A stretch of 64,000 nucleotides of DNA from Saccharibacillus qingshengii (GCF_013185195.1 NZ_JAAZWC010000007.1:124001-188000), one strand, 5' to 3'; positions 25,856 to 35,265 are shown, counted from the stretch's first letter. Made by a program: numbers and translations. Notes: generated from the sequence alone by a model not told the origin.

Positions 25856-28421
25856 CGAACATCACGCCCCCCTGCGATCCGGGCGAAACCGCCGTCGGCG
25901 GGGCCGCTTCGCTGGCGTCTGCGACCACCGCCATTCCCGGCGACAGCGCGGGCGATTGAATCTCTGTCAGGATATCGTTCTGCAGTCCGGTCCGGACAGG
26001 GATTTCCTGCAGCGTATCGCCGGCTGCCACATAGACGCTCTCCTCGCCGCCTTCTGTCTTCACCGCTTCCAGAGGGACCGTAAATACCTCTTTCCTGCTG
26101 TCCACGACAATATTGATCCGGGCGTTCATCCCGATCCGGATTCGGGGATCGGCTTCAAGGATCTCAAGGTTGGCCGCGAATTGTACCGTCGTATTGGCCG
26201 GCGCTTCTTCCGTACTGTTCTTGACCGCGGAAGCTCCGACGTCTATCACGCGGGCTTTGAATTCTTGTTCGCCGGTTCCTTCCGTCTTGATCAGGGCCTG
26301 CTGGCCGGCTTTGAGGGAACCGATATCCGACTCGCCGATCGAAGCCGAGATCTGGAGGCGGGATGTATCTTCGATCGTAAACATCAATCCGGCTGCAAAT
26401 TGATCCACGGCCGCATGCTGGAAAGTGACCGTACCGGCGATCGGAGCTTTGATTACGGTATCTTGCAGCTGTTTTTGCAGCTTATCCAGCGCAACCTGCT
26501 GCAGTTCGATCCCGAGCTTTGCCGCTTCGTCCGTTTTGGAGCCGGCAATCTGAAGATTCAATTCCGCGGCGGCGTACCCGTTCTCGGCCCGTTTGAGAGC
26601 GGCGGCGGCCGAAGCGAAGGCATCGCTTTGATTCTTGAGCGAACTTTCGTAGCCGATCTCCGATTTCGCGAGCGTCTCCCGGGCGGCGGCCAGCGTATCT
26701 TTGGCTCCGTTTGCGACGCTTGCGTACGTTTGCTTGGCTTTGTCCCGCACATCCTGCGCGGCGATCAAGGCGTCCTTGGTTGTGCCAACCGCAGCTTTAT
26801 AAGCTTGTTTGGCTTTATCCAGCGTATCCCCGGCCGCCGTGAACGATTCCTGCGTGCCGCCAAGGGCATTCTCGTAAGCCTGTTTGCTTTTTTCCAGCGT
26901 ATCCCCGGCATTGACCCGCGCTTCCCGGGCCGTCTCGAGCGCCTGTTCATAGGCTTGTCCGGCTTTCTCCCAGGCGTCTTTGGCGTTGATGGCGGCTTCC
27001 GCCGTGCCTTTGACGGCCGTATCGTAGCCCAGGCGAGCGCGTTCGACGGCAAGCCGGGCCTGCTCAAGCGATTCCGCCGAACCCTCCACAGACTGCTGGT
27101 AGTCGAGATTGGCCTGTTTGACCGCATCTTGGGCCGCCTTGACCGTCTCGGCCTGTGTCTGGTTCGCCGCCGATACGCCCGCCTGCTTCTCGCTTAAGGC
27201 CGAGACCGCTTGATCCACCCGGTCTTGGAGAGCCGGATCGCCGTCGGGATTCTCCGCGGTCCGGCTTGCTTCATACCGCGCCAGGGCGGAGCGGTAATCC
27301 CGCTCTGCGTTCTGCACGTCGACCAAAGCCTGGTTCACCCGGGAACCCGATCCGTTTTGCGTCTGATTCAGCGTTTCGACCGCGCTGTTGTAGCGGCTTA
27401 ACGCCGCCTGTTCGCTTAACGGCTTGCCTGCTTGCAGCTGTGCGTACTTTTGGGACGCGGCATCCAGTTCCAATTTTGCCGTTTGAACCGCCGGCGTCTG
27501 CTGGGGCTGCGCCTGGATCTCGCTGTACAGACGTTCCGCCACCGCAAACTCTTTTTGCGCCGCGCGTACGGCCGCCGTCGAATCTCCCTGGGCGGTCAGT
27601 TGGTCGTACGTCCGCTGGGCGATCTCCATTTCTTTGCGGGCGGACAGAATCCCGTTTCCGGATAAGCCTTCGGTTTGATTTTTCAACAGATCGTACTGGC
27701 GCTGCGCCATATCCAATTCCTTCTGCGCGGAGACGACCGCCTGATCCGCCCCCTGATCCACTTTGGCTTTGAGCGTATCGTACTGGCGCTGCGCAATGTC
27801 CAGATCCTGCTTCGCCGACAGAACGGCGGTGCCAGACTTCCCGTCCAGCTGCTGCTGACCGAGCTGCAGCTGTCTGCGCGCGGTCTCAAGGTCGGCCAGA
27901 GCCGACAATACGGCGGGACCCGGCTTTTGCTCGGCCTGCGCTTTGGTGTCCCGGTAGAGCAGACGCGCCGTTTCCACTTCAATCCCGGCCGTTTTCAGGC
28001 TTCCTTCGGCTTCGGCAATCGCATTTTTTTGATCTTTGCCGGTGCCGCTTCGCATCTCTTTGGCGTTTGCCAGATTCAGTTCGGCCGATTTGATATCCTG
28101 GACCAGTTCGTCGGAGGCCAGCGCCGCCAGTTTTTGCCCGGCTTTGACCACATCGCCTTCCGCGACCTTGACTTCCGTCAGTTTTAACGAAGAAGGCGCG
28201 TAGACATTCCGGCTGTTTTGGCTTCGGACGACGCCCGAGACCAACAGCGGACGGACAATTTCTCCTTTCGCCAGCGATACCGTCTGCATCGTCTGCACAG
28301 ACCCTTCTTCGGAACCCTTATCGTTCAACAGGAAGGCCCATCCCCCCCATACACCCAAACCGATGGCAAGCAGCAGAACGATGATCCATTTTCGTGCGCC
28401 TTTTTTTCTAAGCAGATTCAT
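25848..28421 (-). CDS. Giant HlyD/MacA-like membrane fusion protein
   Basis: This 857-residue adaptor is over twice the usual MacA length (about 380). It has one N-terminal transmembrane helix (about 12-32), a first lipoyl-like half (about 47-105), a very long helical region (about 105-655), the second lipoyl half with APIAGTV (659-665), and C-terminal beta-barrel domains. The helical part has about six 26-29 residue repeats (169-340, with consensus like AVLSAKQDLDIAQRQYD) and about six 25-residue repeats (448-600, like FTAAGDTLDKAKQAY). A Gly/Pro-rich turn at about 388-398 lies near the middle. Such a hairpin might span a thick cell wall. It is the first gene of the ABC operon. Confidence 0.9.
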   Translation of the reverse strand: MNLLRKKGARKWIIVLLLAIGLGVWGGWAFLLNDKGSEEGSVQTMQTVSLAKGEIVRPLLVSGVVRSQNSRNVYAPSSLKLTEVKVAEGDVVKAGQKLAALASDELVQDIKSAELNLANAKEMRSGTGKDQKNAIAEAEGSLKTAGIEVETARLLYRDTKAQAEQKPGPAVLSALADLETARRQLQLGQQQLDGKSGTAVLSAKQDLDIAQRQYDTLKAKVDQGADQAVVSAQKELDMAQRQYDLLKNQTEGLSGNGILSARKEMEIAQRTYDQLTAQGDSTAAVRAAQKEFAVAERLYSEIQAQPQQTPAVQTAKLELDAASQKYAQLQAGKPLSEQAALSRYNSAVETLNQTQNGSGSRVNQALVDVQNAERDYRSALARYEASRTAENPDGDPALQDRVDQAVSALSEKQAGVSAANQTQAETVKAAQDAVKQANLDYQQSVEGSAESLEQARLAVERARLGYDTAVKGTAEAAINAKDAWEKAGQAYEQALETAREARVNAGDTLEKSKQAYENALGGTQESFTAAGDTLDKAKQAYKAAVGTTKDALIAAQDVRDKAKQTYASVANGAKDTLAAARETLAKSEIGYESSLKNQSDAFASAAAALKRAENGYAAAELNLQIAGSKTDEAAKLGIELQQVALDKLQKQLQDTVIKAPIAGTVTFQHAAVDQFAAGLMFTIEDTSRLQISASIGESDIGSLKAGQQALIKTEGTGEQEFKARVIDVGASAVKNSTEEAPANTTVQFAANLEILEADPRIRIGMNARINIVVDSRKEVFTVPLEAVKTEGGEESVYVAAGDTLQEIPVRTGLQNDILTEIQSPALSPGMAVVADASEAAPPTAVSPGSQGGVMFDD

Positions 28422-28480
28422 TTCGATGCTGTCCCTTCTTGTTCATGATCGAATCCATACCTTTCCGAAATTACTTGAAT

Positions 28481-28521
28481 ATTCTTAAGAACCGCTTAGC
28501 TCAATTCTTAAAAATTCTTAA
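28481..28521. promoter_or_regulatory. Regulator boxes between divergent adaptor and response-regulator genes
   Basis: ATTCTTAA occurs at 28481, 28504 and 28514. The latter two are 10 bases apart and the first lies 23 bases away, about two turns. CTTAAG-like direct repeats at one-turn spacing fit an OmpR-family regulator, presumably the one encoded at 28650, controlling both divergent units. Confidence 0.55.
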
Positions 28522-28649
28522 GCGGACGCCGAAAAGGCAGGTTGAGGAGGAACGGGAGTGAGTCCTGCGCTATAAAAAAGCCCGGATTTCATGTAACATA
28601 AGTTGTAGAATTGTCAAAAGAAAACAGCTCTGCTGATGGAGGAAGTCCG

Positions 28650-29351
28650 GTGAACGATTCCAAAACCATTTTGATCGCCGACGACAACAGCGAAATCCGC
28701 GAGATTGTCCGGGTTCTGCTGGAAAGCGAAAATTACGAGGTGCTTGAAGCGGTAGACGGCGAAGATGCGGTAAACCAGGTGGATGAGCATATCGATCTGA
28801 TTATCCTCGACATCATGATGCCCAAGAAGTCCGGTTTCAAAGCCTGCATAGAGATCCGGCAAAAAACGAGCGCTCCTATTTTGTTTTTGACGGCCAAAAC
28901 GCAGGATTCGGATAAATACATGGCTTTCTCCGCAGGGAGCGACGATTATTTGTCCAAGCCTTTCTCCTATACGGAACTGGTGTACCGGGTGAAAGCCCTG
29001 CTCAGACGCTATTACGTGTATCAGGGCAAAGAAAAAACGGAAGAACCCGCGGAGCGGATCCATATTCAAGACTTGACGATCAATCCGGAGTCCCGCGAAG
29101 TCTTTATCCGGGAACAAGAAATTCAGCTGACCGAGATCGAATACCAGCTGCTTCTCTTGATGGCCCGGAATCGAAGAAAGATTTTCTCGGCGCAGAATCT
29201 GTACGAAAGCGTCTGGGAAGAACCTTACTTTTACAGCTGCACCAATACCGTCATGGTTCATATCCGCAATTTGAGAAAAAAGACGGAAGCCGACCCGCAG
29301 ACGCCCAAGCTGATCCAAACCGTCTGGGGAAAGGGGTACCGGATTGAATAA
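28650..29351 (+). CDS. OmpR-family response regulator
   Basis: The 233-residue regulator has a receiver domain with ADDN at 10-13, phospho-acceptor Asp54 in LDIMMP and a KPFS motif, followed by a winged-helix domain ending TVWGKGYRI. The GTG at 28650 is preferred: GGAGGAAG lies five to six bases before it, while a TTG 39 bases upstream lacks such a site. It overlaps the kinase gene by eight bases and diverges from the adaptor-ABC operon, its likely target through the boxes at 28481-28521. Confidence 0.92.
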   Translation: MNDSKTILIADDNSEIREIVRVLLESENYEVLEAVDGEDAVNQVDEHIDLIILDIMMPKKSGFKACIEIRQKTSAPILFLTAKTQDSDKYMAFSAGSDDYLSKPFSYTELVYRVKALLRRYYVYQGKEKTEEPAERIHIQDLTINPESREVFIREQEIQLTEIEYQLLLLMARNRRKIFSAQNLYESVWEEPYFYSCTNTVMVHIRNLRKKTEADPQTPKLIQTVWGKGYRIE

Positions 29352-30660
29352 ATTCTCGTTTGGCCTGAAGCTGAAAGTCCAGCTGATTGCCGCCTTGCTA
29401 TTGGCCACCGTGATGTCCGTGCTGTTCTATGCAGCGACCCAGTATGCCGGAGACGAGCTGCTCAACCGGTATTTCACCGAATCTTCGTTCGAGAGCAGCC
29501 AGAACCGGAAAACGGCTGCCCAGCTGTCGGCCTATGTCGCGGAAAATCACTTGAGGATTCAGGACGCGGAGCGGATCTCCGAGTGGGTCGACGACAAGAA
29601 ATATGTCCGGGTGTACATCTACCGCGCCCAGAACCTTATCTACTCTTCCGACGGTTACGATCCGGGAGAGGACGGGCGGTTCGCCGCTCCGCTTATGCCG
29701 GAGGACTCCCTTTTCGATGTTTCTTTTTTGGACGGAGAAACGCGGGTGTTTGTGGAATCGTTTTTCGAATACCGGTACTACAATATCGTGACTTTTTCTT
29801 GTTTGGCTCTTTCGTTCGCTTTGTTCCTGCTGTTCATGGTGCTGGTGATCCACCGCAAAACTTCCTATATCGAAGTACTCGAGAACGAGATCCAAATTCT
29901 TGAAGGCGGCAATTTGGAGTATCCCATTACGATCAGAGGCCAGGACGAATTGTCTTCCCTCGCTCGAAGCGTCAATGAAATGCGGAAATCTTTTATCGAA
30001 CGGCTCGCCAACGAAGAAGAAGCCAAAAACGCCAACAACGAGCTGGTAACCGCGATGTCGCACGACCTGCGCACCCCGCTTACGGCGCTAATCGGCTATC
30101 TGGATATTCTCAAACACCGCAAATACAAAACCGAAGAACAGTTCACCCGATACCTTGCCAACAGCAAGGATAACGCTTATCAGATCAAGCATCTGTCCGA
30201 TCAGTTATTCGAATATTTTACTTTTGCCCATCATCCGAACGAACTTCCCGAACGGCAAACGTATAACGGGATCCAGCTGATCGATCAGTCGATCGGGATT
30301 CATTCCCCTCTGCTGGTGAACGAAGGATTTCAAATCGTGTTCACCCCCTGCCCGATTCCGTTTGCGCTGAATATTCATGTCCTGTCTATTCAGAGAGTAT
30401 TCGGCAATTTGTTCACCAATATTATCAAATACGCCGACAAGTCCGAACCGGTCAAGATTCAATGCTCGCTGCGCGAGGAAAAACTGCAGATCGAGATCGA
30501 AAATGCGATTGATCCCGATGCCGATACCACCTGCAGTACCGGGATCGGCATCAAAGTTTGCGAGAAAATCATTCAAAACCACGGAGGAAGCTTCGAAGTC
30601 GCCCGTACGGAGCGAACGTACCGGGTACGCTTTTCTCTCGACGCTCTCTTGGAAGACTGA
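29344..30660 (+). CDS. VanS-like sensor histidine kinase
   Basis: The 438-residue kinase starts with TTG, eight bases inside the regulator gene. It has transmembrane helices at about 11-33 and 143-168 around a ~110-residue external sensor, then a HAMP region, the phospho-acceptor His240 in AMSHDLRTPL, and an ATPase domain with an N box (NLFTNIIKYA) and a G2 box reading GIGIKV. The ATPase part is short and its G1 box is not obvious (DPDADTTCS instead of DxGxG), so nucleotide binding may be atypical. Together with its regulator it likely controls the divergent MacAB-like system. Confidence 0.88.
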   Translation: MNKFSFGLKLKVQLIAALLLATVMSVLFYAATQYAGDELLNRYFTESSFESSQNRKTAAQLSAYVAENHLRIQDAERISEWVDDKKYVRVYIYRAQNLIYSSDGYDPGEDGRFAAPLMPEDSLFDVSFLDGETRVFVESFFEYRYYNIVTFSCLALSFALFLLFMVLVIHRKTSYIEVLENEIQILEGGNLEYPITIRGQDELSSLARSVNEMRKSFIERLANEEEAKNANNELVTAMSHDLRTPLTALIGYLDILKHRKYKTEEQFTRYLANSKDNAYQIKHLSDQLFEYFTFAHHPNELPERQTYNGIQLIDQSIGIHSPLLVNEGFQIVFTPCPIPFALNIHVLSIQRVFGNLFTNIIKYADKSEPVKIQCSLREEKLQIEIENAIDPDADTTCSTGIGIKVCEKIIQNHGGSFEVARTERTYRVRFSLDALLED

Positions 30661-30693
30661 CCTTTACGCTACATAAGGACTGGAGGATTCCCT

Positions 30694-31416
30694 GTGCACC
30701 CGATTCTCGATCATCCCTGGAACCTGAACGAAGCAGAAGCCGTCCGGCTGCAGCTCGAACTGGCGTCCCAAGTCTCTCTGCGCGATCCCGATCCGTTCAA
30801 CGTGCGTTATGCCGCAGGCGTCGATGTCGCTTACGACAAAGACGATGACCGGCTGGCTGCGGCGGTAGTCGTGCTGGACGCCGATACGCTGGAAGTTGTC
30901 GAGACGGCTTCGGCTTCCGGTTCTCCCGCTTTTCCTTATATCCCCGGCTTGTTCTCGTTCCGGGAACTGCCTCCCGTACTGGAGGCATTCGCGCGCCTAC
31001 AGCGGCGGCCCGATCTGATCGTCTGCGACGGTCAGGGCATCGCGCATCCCCGGCGATTCGGACTGGCCAGCCATCTGGGTCTGCTGCTTGGCACGCCGTC
31101 AATCGGCTGCGGCAAAACCCGGCTGGTCGGCGAATACGAGGAACCGCAGGCCGAGCGCACTTCCGCTTCGCCGCTGCTGGACGGCGGCGAGCTTGTCGGT
31201 TATGCTCTGCGTACGCAGACCGGCGTCAAACCGGTATTCGTCTCGCCCGGCCATCTCCTCTCGCCGGAGACGGCCTGCCAATGGATCTTGAAGCTTGCCC
31301 CGCGTTACCGTCTGCCGGAGACGACCCGGCAGGCGGATCAGCTTGTACGCAGAGAATTGGCGGCCGATCCGGCCGCCGCCCACCCAACCCTGCCGGCCAA
31401 AGGAGCGACGAAATGA
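30694..31416 (+). CDS. nfi: Endonuclease V
   Basis: The 240-residue protein matches endonuclease V, which nicks DNA near deaminated bases, chiefly hypoxanthine. The first catalytic Asp is in AGVDVAY (Asp44). FPYIPGLFSFRELP holds the wedge segment and a catalytic Glu, and VCDGQGIAHPRRFGLASHLG holds a further acidic residue and substrate-contacting residues. The GTG start follows GGAGGA. Its stop overlaps the ATG of the next gene (ATGA), suggesting cotranscription. Confidence 0.95.
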   Translation: MHPILDHPWNLNEAEAVRLQLELASQVSLRDPDPFNVRYAAGVDVAYDKDDDRLAAAVVVLDADTLEVVETASASGSPAFPYIPGLFSFRELPPVLEAFARLQRRPDLIVCDGQGIAHPRRFGLASHLGLLLGTPSIGCGKTRLVGEYEEPQAERTSASPLLDGGELVGYALRTQTGVKPVFVSPGHLLSPETACQWILKLAPRYRLPETTRQADQLVRRELAADPAAAHPTLPAKGATK

Positions 31417-32294
31417 CCTTTATCGACCCCGGTTACAAGAAACGCACAGCCCTCTACAAAAAGCTCTATGCCTACAATAACGGCACGTACGACCCCAAGC
31501 TTGGCACGACTCATTTTGACGAGTCCGTGTTGTCCGCCGAAGAAAAAGCGTTCATGCAGGAGATCGGCTGGAAAGCCAACGAGATGATCGTATTGGAACA
31601 CAACGAGATGATCGCGCGAATCACCGAGTTGGGCCAGGACGAACGGTTGTCGGACGCGCGTCTGACCGGCGAATTTGTCGCCGCCGTCGGCGGCAGCTAT
31701 CGGCGCGGAGCGAACGGACCGGTCGCGCTGCGTTTCGCCAGGCTGATTCCGCCGCACGACTACCGACCGGCGCGCAGGATTCTCTCCTGCGGCGTCTGCG
31801 GCCATGGCGAACATTCGCTGAACCGGTCCATCGCGCTGTCGCGGATCCGCGAATCGCTCTGGCTCGGCTACCGCTGGCATTCGCCCGAAGGGGTCTATGC
31901 CGACTTGAGCGAGCGCGTCGAACTGCCGCAGGTCGATCCGACCGAGGAAGATGCAGCCGCGCTTAAGCGTCTGCTCGAAGCGCTGTCGCGCGCCGAGCCG
32001 GACGAAACGCCGGGCAAACTGGAGAAACGGCTCAGTGCGGAAAAGGTACTGCGCGGCAACGGCGGCACGCGGCGCAGCCTGCTCGACGTCCTATCGGAAC
32101 TCGGCGTAATCCCGAATATGGGGCTGCGGATCGAGCCGGAGCACTGGATCGACTACGAAGATATGGTCGAAGCCGGCATGGAACTCGACACGACGCAGGG
32201 CCGCTCCGATCTGGAGATGCCTTGGGCCGGTTGGCGCGGGCATCTCGGCGTGGATTGGGACCGGGCGAGAGTCTGTTTCGGCGAGTATCTGTGA
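31413..32294 (+). CDS. Hypothetical protein coupled to endonuclease V
   Basis: This 293-residue soluble protein begins inside the endonuclease V stop codon. I do not recognise the family. It has a CGVCGHGEH segment (about residues 129-137) that could bind a metal or form a disulfide, an acidic middle and a C-terminus with several Trp residues. The tight coupling raises the possibility of a role next to DNA repair, but small overlaps are common and no domain supports it. A terminator follows at 32309-32347. Confidence 0.7.
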   Translation: MTFIDPGYKKRTALYKKLYAYNNGTYDPKLGTTHFDESVLSAEEKAFMQEIGWKANEMIVLEHNEMIARITELGQDERLSDARLTGEFVAAVGGSYRRGANGPVALRFARLIPPHDYRPARRILSCGVCGHGEHSLNRSIALSRIRESLWLGYRWHSPEGVYADLSERVELPQVDPTEEDAAALKRLLEALSRAEPDETPGKLEKRLSAEKVLRGNGGTRRSLLDVLSELGVIPNMGLRIEPEHWIDYEDMVEAGMELDTTQGRSDLEMPWAGWRGHLGVDWDRARVCFGEYL

Positions 32295-32308
32295 AAATTT
32301 ATGCACGC

Positions 32309-32347
32309 AAAAAACCTGCCGCGACTTCGATCGCCGGCAGGCTTTTT
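32309..32347. terminator. Bidirectional terminator
   Basis: CCTGCCG (32315) pairs with CGGCAGG (32335), with six A before and five T after. It lies between the endonuclease V unit and the convergent permease gene. Confidence 0.85.
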
Positions 32348-32371
32348 CCGTTGTGTATAGAGGGGAAAAGG

Positions 32372-33727
32372 TTACGATTTCTTGAATTTGAATATCGACC
32401 AGACGATCAGCAGCACCAGCACGCCGATACATACTCCGATGCTGAGGCGGTTCTGCGGGTCGAACAGGAATCCGGCCGCGATAACGGCAAGAATGACCGC
32501 TGTCGCTCCCGTGATATACGGGTAACCCCAGATACGGAATGTCGGCGCTTTGGGATAGCTCGGACGCAGCTTGAGCTGGGCCAGACAGATCGAACCCCAG
32601 ACGACCAGCACGACAAAGCCCGGCACGGCCAGCAGGAACGAGAACAGGCTGTTGCCCATGAAGAAAGCCGCAAGCGCGCCCAGGACCAGCACCGCCGCAC
32701 ACAAACGCAGGCTGCCGACCGGAACCCCCTGAGGCGTCGTCGTTCCGAGACTTTTAGGCGCTTCGCCGGCTGCCGCCATCGAATGCAGCATCCGCGTCGC
32801 TCCGTAGATACTGGAATTCGCCGCAGACAGCACCGCCGTTACCAGAATAAAGTTGATGATATGCGCGGCGCCGCTCAAGCCTGTCGCTTCCAGCACCTGT
32901 ACGAACGGACTGTTCTGCCCCGCCAGCTGGTTCCACGGAATCAATCCGCAAATGACCAGGATCGGCAGCGTATAGAACAGCACGACGCGCACGATAAAGC
33001 TCTTGACCACACGCGGCATGACTTTCTCCGCGTCTTTGGCTTCGGTCAATGTCAGACCGATCAGTTCGGAACCGCCGTACGAGAACATGACGACCAGCAG
33101 GGCGGAGAACACCGACAGCCAGCCGTTCGGCAGAAACCCTCCGTGCGCCGTATAATTCGTCAATCCCGGAGCTTCGTCGCTTGCACCCGGAATCAGACCG
33201 AACAGCAGCCCCGCACCGAGGATGACAAACACCACGATCATGGCGATCTTGATCCCCGCCAACCAGAATTCCGTTTCCCCGAACGTCTCGACGCTCATCC
33301 GGTTGATGCCGAGAATCACTGCGGCGCTGGCGAGACTGAGCACCCACAGCGGCACGCCGGGCATCCAGTACTGCAAAAACGAGCCGGCTGCCGTCACTTC
33401 GATCACGCAGACGGTCAGCATCAGGAACGCGTACAGCCAGCCTACGATAAATGCCGGCCGGGGACCGAATGCCTGCCGGACAAAATCTTTCATATTGCGG
33501 TTCGGGTAGACGCTCGCAAGTTCCGCGATCGCGCCCATGACGACCAGCAGCAGCAGGCCGCCGAACAGATACGTCAAGACAACGCCCGGCCCCGCCAGGC
33601 CAATCGTCTCGGCGCTTCCTTTGAAGATTCCCGTTCCGATGACGCCGCCCATCGCCATAAAGCTGATATGCCGGGGCAGCAGTTTTTTCTGAAGCTTGTC
33701 GCCTTCCGGCTTGTTGACAGATTCCAC
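32372..33727 (-). CDS. Amino acid permease (APC family)
   Basis: The 451-residue protein has twelve membrane segments and the APC-family N-terminal pattern: a basic leader, then HISFMAMGGVIGTGIFKGS (about 20-38), which holds the glycine-rich unwound part of helix 1. FSYGGSELIGLT (about 230-241) is the helix 6 equivalent. These are proton-coupled importers of amino acids; the FSYGGSE motif is shared with aromatic, GABA and related subfamilies, so the substrate is open. The GTG at 33727 is chosen because GGAGGA lies eight bases upstream. It appears monocistronic. Confidence 0.88.
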   Translation of the reverse strand: MESVNKPEGDKLQKKLLPRHISFMAMGGVIGTGIFKGSAETIGLAGPGVVLTYLFGGLLLLVVMGAIAELASVYPNRNMKDFVRQAFGPRPAFIVGWLYAFLMLTVCVIEVTAAGSFLQYWMPGVPLWVLSLASAAVILGINRMSVETFGETEFWLAGIKIAMIVVFVILGAGLLFGLIPGASDEAPGLTNYTAHGGFLPNGWLSVFSALLVVMFSYGGSELIGLTLTEAKDAEKVMPRVVKSFIVRVVLFYTLPILVICGLIPWNQLAGQNSPFVQVLEATGLSGAAHIINFILVTAVLSAANSSIYGATRMLHSMAAAGEAPKSLGTTTPQGVPVGSLRLCAAVLVLGALAAFFMGNSLFSFLLAVPGFVVLVVWGSICLAQLKLRPSYPKAPTFRIWGYPYITGATAVILAVIAAGFLFDPQNRLSIGVCIGVLVLLIVWSIFKFKKS

Positions 33728-33828
33728 GTGATGTTCCTCCGATTCTCTGATGCAGTGATGCAGACCCGCGTTCGCGAGACGCACACTCTATCCTACAATA
33801 AAAAACGCGAATCCGCATCGGATCGCGC

Positions 33829-33865
33829 AAAAAATCACCGAACGGACGCAAACCGTCCGTCGGTG
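33829..33865 (-). terminator. Terminator of the immunity-gene pair
   Basis: On the minus strand CACCGACGGACGG pairs with CCGTCC...CGGTG and is followed by ATTTTTT. It lies downstream of the SUKH-4-like gene. Confidence 0.75.
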
Positions 33866-33980
33866 AAGGATTCTCTTCCCGAACAAACCATCAGTCGATA
33901 TCGTAAATGAACCCTGTCCCTTTTTCTCGTCTGGTGTGAGCTGCATAAAGGCCGCTATTTTACTATGTACCTCCGAGTAC

Positions 33981-34538
33981 TCAGCGCTGCAGGCGTTCTT
34001 CCACTTCCTGCCGCCAGAACGTCCCCTGCGCGAACGCCGCCGGATCGATCCGGCCGAATTCCCGCACGACCCATTTCAGCGTGTCCGGAGGGATCTCGTT
34101 TTCCAGAAAAGCGTCCGGTCCGTTCTCGCGAATCGTTCGCTGCACCAGCTCCGCGTAGACCAGCAGAAATTCCGCGAACTGCGGCACCGACGAGTTGATG
34201 AACCATTCGGTGCCGCCTTGTTCCATCCGGATACAGACCACCTGCGAGCTGCCGGCCTTGAGGCAGACCGGATCGCCGTATCCCGTCGTTCCGAGCAGCC
34301 AGTAGGCCGAATATTCTTTCGGCATGCCGAAAGCCGTCTTCAGGTCGGACAATGTGCCTTCACCGGAACGGAATTCCAGATACGGAGCAGAGTCGCCGGG
34401 CAGTCCGGCCTCGATCAGGAATCGCCGGGCTTCTTCGGTCAGCGGTACCGCTTCCAGCGCCTCGGCATCGAACCGCAGCAGCGGCCCGTCGAGTTCCGTA
34501 TTCCAAACCGCGTTAAATTGTTCCGGTTCCATCGTCAC
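33981..34538 (-). CDS. SUKH-4-like immunity protein
   Basis: The protein of about 185 residues has the layout of SUKH-4 family immunity proteins: an early segment LTEEARRFLIEAGLPGDSAPYLEF, then beta-rich hydrophobic strands (YWLLGTTGYGDPVCL) and a helix with FINSSVPQFAEFLLVY. SUKH proteins neutralise nuclease and other polymorphic toxins, often as orphan genes. GTG 34538 is chosen since GGAGG lies eight bases before it; an upstream GTG at 34571 and ATG at 34553 are possible. It follows another immunity-like gene, and no toxin gene is nearby. Confidence 0.65.
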   Translation of the reverse strand: MTMEPEQFNAVWNTELDGPLLRFDAEALEAVPLTEEARRFLIEAGLPGDSAPYLEFRSGEGTLSDLKTAFGMPKEYSAYWLLGTTGYGDPVCLKAGSSQVVCIRMEQGGTEWFINSSVPQFAEFLLVYAELVQRTIRENGPDAFLENEIPPDTLKWVVREFGRIDPAAFAQGTFWRQEVEERLQR

Positions 34539-34574
34539 GTCCGCCACCTCCATCCTTCCGCTTTCCGTCACTCT

Positions 34575-35138
34575 CTAATGCCGCGTACAGACGCGATTTC
34601 CGCCAATCTCTTCCCCGCGCATCAGCACTTCTGTGAAGAGATCCACTTTTTCCGTGTACAGTTCCGGCTGCGCCCGTTTGATCTCCAGCACCGTATTCGC
34701 CGCCCGGCGCACGATCCTGGCGGGAATGCCGCGCAGCGCCGTACCATAATATTCGATATACGGAGCATCGGGCCGATCCGAATCGAGCAGCATCCGGTGC
34801 AGCCGGATCGCCCAGCCTTCGGCGCGGGGGAACAGACCCGGGATCCCCAGCGCCAGATAATGCATACTTTCTTCGATCCCGCATCGTTCCGAAATATAAA
34901 AAATCGTCTCGAGCAGATCCCCCGCCGCGCTCGGTTCGATCACGTCGTCTTCCAGCATCCGGCACAAATCCGCAATCACATCCGCCGAAGCTTTCTCGCA
35001 CAGTTCGTTCAATATATCCGTAAACCGTTCCAGATCGTCGTCGTTTCCGTTCAGATCCCGCATCCGGTACAGCTCTTCAAGCAATTTTCGGTCCGGCAAG
35101 TCGATCGCCTCCGCTTCTGTCTGAATTTCTCCGCGCAT
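34575..35138 (-). CDS. Probable Imm30-like immunity protein
   Basis: This protein of about 187 residues is helical and acidic. The region LCRMLEDDVIEPSAAGDLLETIFYISE and the later motif EGWAIRLHRMLLDS with flanking PGLFPRAE resemble Imm30-type immunity proteins as I recall the family; a search would be decisive. It lies directly upstream of the SUKH-4-like gene on the same strand. The pairing of two immunity-like genes without a toxin suggests defence against toxins of competing strains. The start at 35138 has only a weak ribosome binding site. Confidence 0.5.
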   Translation of the reverse strand: MRGEIQTEAEAIDLPDRKLLEELYRMRDLNGNDDDLERFTDILNELCEKASADVIADLCRMLEDDVIEPSAAGDLLETIFYISERCGIEESMHYLALGIPGLFPRAEGWAIRLHRMLLDSDRPDAPYIEYYGTALRGIPARIVRRAANTVLEIKRAQPELYTEKVDLFTEVLMRGEEIGGNRVCTRH

Positions 35139-35265
35139 GTATAACATACCCCATCCGGCGGCAAGCAAAAACCGTGCCTGGTGGCACGGCTTGTTTCAAA
35201 TCGGGTCCGGCGAACGAAACGCACACCGGGCTGCGGCTTTCGACGATCGACGGATAAGCGGATGT

